Origin: Dethiosulfovibrio peptidovorans DSM 11002 | Lineage (GTDB): Bacteria > Synergistota > Synergistia > Synergistales > Dethiosulfovibrionaceae | Length of the DNA: 64,000 nt | Assembly: GCF_000172975.1 (NCBI RefSeq) | Contig: NZ_ABTR02000001.1 | Location: 622,001-686,000, forward strand | Reading direction: 5' to 3' | Shown: positions 58,742 to 64,000 of the stretch, one piece after another | Numbering within the stretch: position 1 is the first letter of the stretch | Layout: every line of letters starts with the position of its first letter | Notes under the pieces: generated by a model | Told to the model about the DNA's origin: nothing | The model's input: the letters and a program-made list of their open reading frames with translations, nothing else | Database searches by the model: none | Translations under genes and position numbers: made by a program

Positions 58742-60184
58742 ATGGATTTTCTGGGCTTTGTGGAGCAGTTAGTCGATTGGGTATGGGGAACTCCACTCAT
58801 AGTGATGGTGCTCGGCTCAGGAGTGTTCTTTACCCTGGTCTCGGGGTGCTTTCAGTTCAGGAACGGCGGCTATATCTTTAAAAATACCGTAGGACAGATC
58901 TTCTCCGGCAAGGTCGACGACGGCCCTGGGCTACTGTCCCCCTACGAGGCGGTAAGCGTCGCCATAGGGTCAACCATCGGGGTGGGCAACATCGGGGGAG
59001 TCGCCACCGCCATCGCCGTCGGAGGACCTGGGGCGGTATTCTGGATGTGGATGGCGGGCATATTCGGCCAGCTTATAAAGATGGTCGAGGTCACACTGGC
59101 GGTCCACTATAGGACGGTGCTGGAGGACGGTCAGAGCACCTACGGAGGACCTACCTACTATATCCAAAGAGGGCTCGGTCAGGAACGAGGCTGGCACGGT
59201 CTGGCGAAGGTCCTCAGCGGACTGTTCCTGATAGGATTTCTCATCTGCTATTTCTTCACCATCCAGAACTACACCGTGGCGGAAGCTGTAGCGGGGGTCT
59301 TCAACATTGACCTTCTGGTGGTCAGTTTCGTCTTTCTGGTTCTACTCTACGCCTCGATCTGGGGCGGTATCAGGGGGCTCGGCAAGATAGCCATAGCGGT
59401 GGTCCCGTTTATGTGCATTTTCTATATAGGAGGAGCCCTCGTCGTCATCCTCAAAAACACCGCCGCCATACCCCACACCTTTAGGCTCATATTCGAGAGT
59501 GCCTTCACCGGAACCGCAGCGGTAGGAGGATTCGCTGGAGCGGCTTTCGCAAAGATGATCTCCGTCGGAATGGCCCGTGCGGTCTACAGCAACGAGGCTG
59601 GTTGGGGTTCCTCTCCCATGATCCACGCCTCCGCAAAGGTCAATCACCCGGTGAAACAGGGCATCATGGGCATATTCGAGGTCTTTATGGACACCTTGGT
59701 AATATGCTCGGTGACCGCCATCATGATCATAAACTCAGGGGAGTGGAGCTCCGGCCTGGACGGGGCAACTCTGACACTAAGCGCCTTCTCCAAGGGAGTA
59801 GGTACTCTTGGGACCACCGTCTTGGTGGTGGGTATTTTCCTATTCGGTCTCACGACATCGACAGGGCTTTTCGCCCAGTTTGAGACGCTGCTTACCTACG
59901 TCGTAGGGCCTCACTCGAAGAACCTGGATAAGGTGCTTAAATTCAACAAGTACGTCTACCCCCTGCCGGGATTTTTGCTGGTGCTATACGCCCAGGCCTA
60001 TGGCCTTCCTACCTATAAAGTGTGGATGTTCATAGATATCTCCATAGGCATTCCTATATTCGTCAACCTGCTGGCTATACTCCTGCTTACCCCTAAATTC
60101 CTCGATCTGCTTAGGGACTACCGGGCAAGGTACATGGGCCATGGCAAGGTTGACGCGGATTTCAAGGTTTTCTACGAGGAATAG
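58742..60184 (+). CDS. Sodium:alanine symporter (AGCS family)
   Basis: 480 residues and about 11 helices. VAIGSTIGVGNIGGVATAIA with GGPGAVFWMWMAGIFGQLIK is the AGCS signature; the conserved YSNEAGWGSSPMIHASAK segment lies between middle helices. It imports alanine, glycine or related amino acids with sodium. GGAGGGAG before ATG. Ends at the terminator at 60250. Confidence 0.95.
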   Translation: MDFLGFVEQLVDWVWGTPLIVMVLGSGVFFTLVSGCFQFRNGGYIFKNTVGQIFSGKVDDGPGLLSPYEAVSVAIGSTIGVGNIGGVATAIAVGGPGAVFWMWMAGIFGQLIKMVEVTLAVHYRTVLEDGQSTYGGPTYYIQRGLGQERGWHGLAKVLSGLFLIGFLICYFFTIQNYTVAEAVAGVFNIDLLVVSFVFLVLLYASIWGGIRGLGKIAIAVVPFMCIFYIGGALVVILKNTAAIPHTFRLIFESAFTGTAAVGGFAGAAFAKMISVGMARAVYSNEAGWGSSPMIHASAKVNHPVKQGIMGIFEVFMDTLVICSVTAIMIINSGEWSSGLDGATLTLSAFSKGVGTLGTTVLVVGIFLFGLTTSTGLFAQFETLLTYVVGPHSKNLDKVLKFNKYVYPLPGFLLVLYAQAYGLPTYKVWMFIDISIGIPIFVNLLAILLLTPKFLDLLRDYRARYMGHGKVDADFKVFYEE

Positions 60185-60249
60185 CTCTGAGACTAAAATC
60201 GATCCATCGAGCCTTTTTAGTGATACAATCTCCTCTATAGAGATACCAT

Positions 60250-60285
60250 AAAATCCCCGAGAGGGAGCTTCCTCTCGGGGATTTT
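60250..60285. terminator. Bidirectional terminator
   Basis: AAAATCCCCGAGAGG / CCTCTCGGGGATTTT with loop GAGCTT. It lies between the convergent symporter and TauE genes and can end both. Confidence 0.9.
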
Positions 60286-60296
60286 CACGACTCTCG

Positions 60297-61025
60297 TTAC
60301 AGGTTCGACCCTATCAATACCGCTCCGGTAATTATTATCAGAGACAGGGTTATCTTCCTGAAGACCTCCTCCGGCAACAGTCTGGACACCTTTATCCCCA
60401 GCCATGTTCCCACCAGCAACACAGGCACGTAGGCCCCGGTTATCGCCAGCACCTGAGCGGTCAGGACGCCCTTGAAGGCGTAAAGGGAGATGGTGGCGAC
60501 GTTCAAAGACATGAAATACGCCGCCAGGTTGGCCCTGAACTCGTCCTTCCCCGTTCCCTGATTCGTCAGGAACAAAACCACCGGAGGTCCGCTCATGGAG
60601 AGACTGCCGTTCAGGATGCCGCTGACCATTCCTATAGGTCCCAAAGCCCAGAGGCTGTAGGGAAGGGGCTTTCTCCATCCCGAAAGCATCACCATAGCCA
60701 CCAGGATTATGAAGGTCCCCACAAATAGCCTGAAAGCCCTGGGATCCAAGGCCGTCAATATCCATATTCCCAGCGGCAGTGTGACCACCCCTCCAGCCAG
60801 TATGGGCAGCACCTTCCTGAAATCCAGAGAGGACCAACAGTCCTTTAAGACCATCACGTTCAGCCCCATGCTGACCAAAACCAGCATGGGAATGACCACC
60901 TGCTGGGAGAGAAAAAACAGTAGAAAAGGCGCTGCCACCAGAGAGAAAGCGAACCCGGCACATCCCTGGACGAGACTACCGGCGAAAATCGCCACACCGC
61001 CCCAGATCAGAGAGTTCACGATCAC
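60297..61025 (-). CDS. TauE/SafE-family sulfite/anion exporter
   Basis: 242 residues and about seven or eight helices. The family repeats are seen: GSLVQGCAGFAFSLVAAPFL near the start and PIGMVSGILNGSLSMSGPPV in the second half. It moves sulfite, sulfoacetate or other small anions across the membrane; the direction and substrate are unsure. The start GTG overlaps the chemoreceptor stop by one base; a GTG two codons later is better spaced from GAGGG. Confidence 0.88.
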   Translation of the reverse strand: MIVNSLIWGGVAIFAGSLVQGCAGFAFSLVAAPFLLFFLSQQVVIPMLVLVSMGLNVMVLKDCWSSLDFRKVLPILAGGVVTLPLGIWILTALDPRAFRLFVGTFIILVAMVMLSGWRKPLPYSLWALGPIGMVSGILNGSLSMSGPPVVLFLTNQGTGKDEFRANLAAYFMSLNVATISLYAFKGVLTAQVLAITGAYVPVLLVGTWLGIKVSRLLPEEVFRKITLSLIIITGAVLIGSNL

Positions 61026-63178
61026 TAGCCCTCGAACGGCTCGAGCCCTGAGGCCCGGTCCTGACGATCTACCTTGAACACCTTGACAAGAGACACAAGA
61101 TCGTCCGCTCTACCGGACATGGTCTGTGCCTCCTGCGAGACTCCGTCGGCTGCCCTAGCCGTCTCGTCCGTGGCGGTACGTACGGTCTCCATCATCTCCG
61201 AGACCTCCATGACCGTCCTGGAGACCGACTCTATGGCGGAGGCCATCTCCTGAGACGAGGCCGACTGGTTCTCCGCTACCTTGGCCATCTCCTCGACCCC
61301 TTCGGTTATCCTGTCCACCTCTTTCAGGACCGTCCCGAGCTTCTCCCTGGAGTTCTCCGCCTTCTCTATGACGTCCTCCACCATTTTTTCCGTCTTGCCC
61401 GCGACCGAGACGGACTGACGGGCCTTGTCGGTCAGCTCGTCTATGAGCTTGGACACCTCCTGGGCCGCTCCGGCCGACTCCTCCGCCAGCTTGCGGACCT
61501 CCTCGGCCACAACCGCAAAACCTCTACCGGCCTCTCCGGCCCTGGCAGCCTCTATTGCGGCGTTGAGGGCGAGTAGATTGGTCTGGTCGGCGATGGTAGT
61601 TATGGTGGTCACAAAACCGGCTATGGCGTCCACCGATTTGGCGAGATCGGAGATGTTGTCCTTGGTCTTGACGGTGAACTCCCCTAGACCGTGGACCTCG
61701 TCTATGGTCTTGCCCATCTCGGAGGCGGCCTCGTCGGTACTGCGCCTTCCTTCCTCGGCGGCGTCGGCGGTCTCCTTGGAGAACTTAGCGGTCCTCTCGG
61801 CACCGGCGGCGATCTCCTCCACCCCTGCGGAGGTCTGCTGCAAGGCAGCCGCTCCGTTTTCCGCCAACTGTGCCACCTTATCCACAGCGGACTGGACCTC
61901 TGCCATGGAGGCGTTCATCTCCTCGGCCAATGCCGCCAGGGTGCCGGATCCATCGGAAAACTCTCCGGCCTGTCGCAGAATCCGCCGGACGACGTCTCTC
62001 TGCTTGGACACCATCTCTGCCAGAGCTCCCGCCATCCTGCCCATCTCGCCACCCGACCCCACCTGGAAGTCCGATTCCTCCAGGGTTAGATCCCCGTCTC
62101 TACCCTTCTCGGCAAAACGCACCACCGAGGCTATAGGACCGGTTATGGATCGAGACAAAAGGAAACCAAGCCCCAGAGCCAGAACGACTCCGATCGCAAC
62201 CGACACTACTGCGGTCCTGGCCGACTTTTTAGCCATGGCCATGCCGTTCTTGGCGGCGGAGTTGACCTCACCGTCGGTCACGGCGATGACGTCGTCCATT
62301 ACGGACACCACGGCCTGTTGTCCCTGAAGCATCTCCTCCCCGTAGAAACGGGCCATCTCCTCGTATTTTTCCACCGACAGCTGGGCCACATCGGAGGCCT
62401 TCCTGAAAAGCCCCCTCATATTGGCCAGAGGAGACAGGATTCTGCTGACGTAAGCCAGCTCGAGCCTCTCCCTCATGACGTCGTTGGACACTGTTCCCTT
62501 TCTGTCTATCAGCTTGTTTATGAAGGCCGCACTCTTGTGGAGCTTTTCGTGCTGTTTCGACATCAGCTTGAAGATATCGGCCAGTTTGCCATTATCCGTA
62601 TGGAACGAGCTTAAAAAACCTCCGAGTGCGCATTTGGAGGGGTCGAGCTCACCAGTGAACTTGGTCTGGGTCACTATGGCCTCGCTCAGCTTTATGACCC
62701 AGTCCTCGTGCTTAGACAGAAGCTTGGCCAGGTCGGCCTCGAAGGCAGTCGGAGCGGCTATCCCGAAACCGTCGAGCTCATCGCACATGGACAAAAACCT
62801 CTCGACGCTCCCCTTCCAGCTCTCCCAGGATGGACCGAAAGAGTCCCATGCCATCTGTTCCATGGAGGACTTCGGTATGGTCGAGAAAACCTCTATGGCT
62901 CTCTCTGCCCTGATGAATCCGTTTTTTATTGAATCGTAAAGTTCCTGGCGCCTCTCCGACGGAAGTCCTTCCTGAAGGAGCTGGGCCGCCGATTTGGCTA
63001 CCGTAAGCTGCTCCGAGTTTATCTCCTCCACCAGCTTGAGAGCCTGAACCTTCTCCGTGCCCAGCACGTTCAGAGACTCGGAGAGGATCGACATCCCTCG
63101 ATAGCCTACAGTTCCGACAACCGCACATATGGCGGCCACGGCGAGAAATCCGCCGATTAATTTAGTCGATATCCTCAT
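61025..63178 (-). CDS. Methyl-accepting chemotaxis protein with periplasmic CZB-like zinc site
   Basis: 717 residues. Helix 1 at 7-25, a periplasmic helical sensor to about 315, helix 2 ([18 protein letters not shown]), HAMP, and the signalling domain with the hairpin tip [20 protein letters not shown] then [20 protein letters not shown]. In the periplasmic part, [21 protein letters not shown] and KQHEKLHKS resemble the chemoreceptor zinc-binding (CZB) H-C-H-H pattern, usually found in the cytoplasm. No C-terminal receptor pentapeptide is seen. GAGGAGGG before ATG. It shares a one-base junction with the TauE gene. Confidence 0.92.
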   Translation of the reverse strand: MRISTKLIGGFLAVAAICAVVGTVGYRGMSILSESLNVLGTEKVQALKLVEEINSEQLTVAKSAAQLLQEGLPSERRQELYDSIKNGFIRAERAIEVFSTIPKSSMEQMAWDSFGPSWESWKGSVERFLSMCDELDGFGIAAPTAFEADLAKLLSKHEDWVIKLSEAIVTQTKFTGELDPSKCALGGFLSSFHTDNGKLADIFKLMSKQHEKLHKSAAFINKLIDRKGTVSNDVMRERLELAYVSRILSPLANMRGLFRKASDVAQLSVEKYEEMARFYGEEMLQGQQAVVSVMDDVIAVTDGEVNSAAKNGMAMAKKSARTAVVSVAIGVVLALGLGFLLSRSITGPIASVVRFAEKGRDGDLTLEESDFQVGSGGEMGRMAGALAEMVSKQRDVVRRILRQAGEFSDGSGTLAALAEEMNASMAEVQSAVDKVAQLAENGAAALQQTSAGVEEIAAGAERTAKFSKETADAAEEGRRSTDEAASEMGKTIDEVHGLGEFTVKTKDNISDLAKSVDAIAGFVTTITTIADQTNLLALNAAIEAARAGEAGRGFAVVAEEVRKLAEESAGAAQEVSKLIDELTDKARQSVSVAGKTEKMVEDVIEKAENSREKLGTVLKEVDRITEGVEEMAKVAENQSASSQEMASAIESVSRTVMEVSEMMETVRTATDETARAADGVSQEAQTMSGRADDLVSLVKVFKVDRQDRASGLEPFEG

Positions 63179-63204
63179 GTCGCCCTCCTCATTTTAGCCT
63201 GGAT

Positions 63205-64000
63205 CTATCTGAAGCTAGACACCTTTTCCCGAACCGCATTCAAGAGCTCGTCGAAGGCCGTCACGAAGGCATTCACTCCGTCCTCTCTCAACCCGTCACA
63301 TATTCGATCCAGGTCCACCCCGAGATCGGCGAGGCTCTGTCTTCTGTGAAAAGCACCGTCCAGATCACAAGCGACTCTGTTCTCCACCACCCCGTGGTCC
63401 AAAAAGGCATCCATCGTCGCAGGAGGCACGGTGTTCACCGTGTCGGGACCGATGAGCTCCTCGACGTAGAGGGTATCCCTGTAGGATCGATTCTTAGTGC
63501 CTGTGCTGGCCCAGAGCATCCTCTGAGGGCAGGCCCCGGCCTTGGCAAGGAGCTGCCAATCCGCCCCGGAGAATATCTCTCCCCATTTACTGTATGCCAA
63601 CCTGGCGTTGTCGACGGCGATCTTTCCCATAAGTTCCGGGGCCCTTTCCTCAAGAAGGGGATCGACCGCCGAATCCACACGACTGACGAAAAGAGACGCA
63701 ACCGAGCGGATCGACGATACGTCGTCGCCTCTGTCGAGCCTGGTCTTCAGCCCCCTGATATAGGCCCTTCCCACCGCCTCGGTCTGAACCACTGAGAATA
63801 TCAATGTGGCGTTTACCGATACCCCCGCGGCGGTGGCCCTCTCCAGAGCGGAGATACCGGCTTCGGTAGCGGGTATCTTTATCATCACGTTAGGTCTTCC
63901 GAGAAGGGACCTAAGCCTTAGAGCCTCCGAGATGGTGCGTTCCTCGTCGTCGGCCAGACGGGGATCCACCTCCAGGCTGACGTAACCGTCGGTCCCTCCG
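63205..64000 (-). CDS. tal: Transaldolase, C-terminal part (5' end beyond the window)
   Basis: The frame stays open to the window edge, giving about 264 residues that begin GGTDGYVSLEVDPRLADDEE. VMIKIPATEAGISALE holds the Schiff-base lysine; VSVNATLIFSVVQTEAVGRA, VASLFVSRVDSAVD and RMLWASTGTKN are transaldolase motifs of the long bacterial subgroup. It swaps three-carbon units between sugar phosphates in the pentose phosphate path. The internal ATG-like start at 63969 is not the real one, since DGYVSLEV upstream is conserved. Confidence 0.92.
   Translation of the reverse strand, partial: GGTDGYVSLEVDPRLADDEERTISEALRLRSLLGRPNVMIKIPATEAGISALERATAAGVSVNATLIFSVVQTEAVGRAYIRGLKTRLDRGDDVSSIRSVASLFVSRVDSAVDPLLEERAPELMGKIAVDNARLAYSKWGEIFSGADWQLLAKAGACPQRMLWASTGTKNRSYRDTLYVEELIGPDTVNTVPPATMDAFLDHGVVENRVACDLDGAFHRRQSLADLGVDLDRICDGLREDGVNAFVTAFDELLNAVREKVSSFR

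Overview
The window reads as chromosome of an anaerobic, diderm, amino-acid- or peptide-fermenting bacterium, most likely Synergistota (a Dethiosulfovibrio-like genus is my best guess). The inference rests on rubrerythrin, a MOP-type aldehyde oxidoreductase, a TolC/RND export operon, many secondary and TRAP-type importers for organic and amino acids, and PgsB/PgsC with a PgsW-type partner. The sequence is moderately GC-rich and densely packed into same-strand operons. I see no rRNA, tRNA, CRISPR array, complete IS element or prophage.

Region 1 (1-19.1 kb, all minus strand): the start of an asparaginase, rubrerythrin, and two paralogous operons on either side of a poly-gamma-glutamate synthesis set (PgsB-PgsC-PgsW, 6.9-9.4 kb). 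Both operons share one order: secreted Rossmann-like protein, DctM-like permease, tiny two-helix membrane protein, membrane-anchored AstE/M14-type zinc hydrolase. Operon A (6.7-0.7 kb) then has a C69 dipeptidase and a PgsW paralogue; operon B (17.0-12.1 kb) has a gamma-glutamyltransferase. I read this as a periplasmic digest-bind-import module for gamma-glutamyl or peptide substrates. It is the strongest candidate here for an undescribed system. A hybrid sensor kinase, a decayed HD-GYP sensor gene and a two-component pair (17.1-19.1 kb) sit among them.

Region 2 (19.2-27.2 kb, plus): an RpiR regulator, class III aminotransferase, TAXI-TRAP importer, CoA-transferase A/B and thiolase, which together look like catabolism of an amino acid to acetyl-CoA.

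Region 3 (27.3-36.1 kb, plus): a MOP-type molybdenum aldehyde oxidoreductase with the accessory set I know from Desulfovibrio vulgaris as DVU_1553-1558: dicluster Fe-S protein, small redox protein, methyltransferase, C_GCAxxG_C_C protein, radical SAM protein (TrsS) and CoA-ligase-like protein. The radical SAM gene runs through an in-frame TGA followed by a SECIS-like hairpin, so it is probably a selenoprotein (Sec313 of 441).

Region 4 (36-43.8 kb): an unknown membrane protein, a flavin reductase/VOC pair, and an IclR-controlled set of KDPG aldolase, KDG-type kinase and tripartite tricarboxylate transporter TctCBA, consistent with sugar-acid uptake feeding a 2-keto-3-deoxy acid route.

Region 5 (43.8-56.5 kb): an RND pump/TolC/adaptor operon; a signalling operon of a periplasmic binding protein, a large hybrid kinase and an HD-GYP response regulator; and a CNNM/CorC-family protein. 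A dispersed palindromic repeat family occurs at about 36.9, 38.1, 55.0 and 56.3 kb.

Region 6 (56.4-64 kb): a DinJ/YafQ toxin-antitoxin pair with a frameshifted toxin, an Lrp regulator divergent from an amidinotransferase-fold hydrolase and an AGCS symporter, then a TauE exporter, a chemoreceptor and the 3' part of a transaldolase gene.
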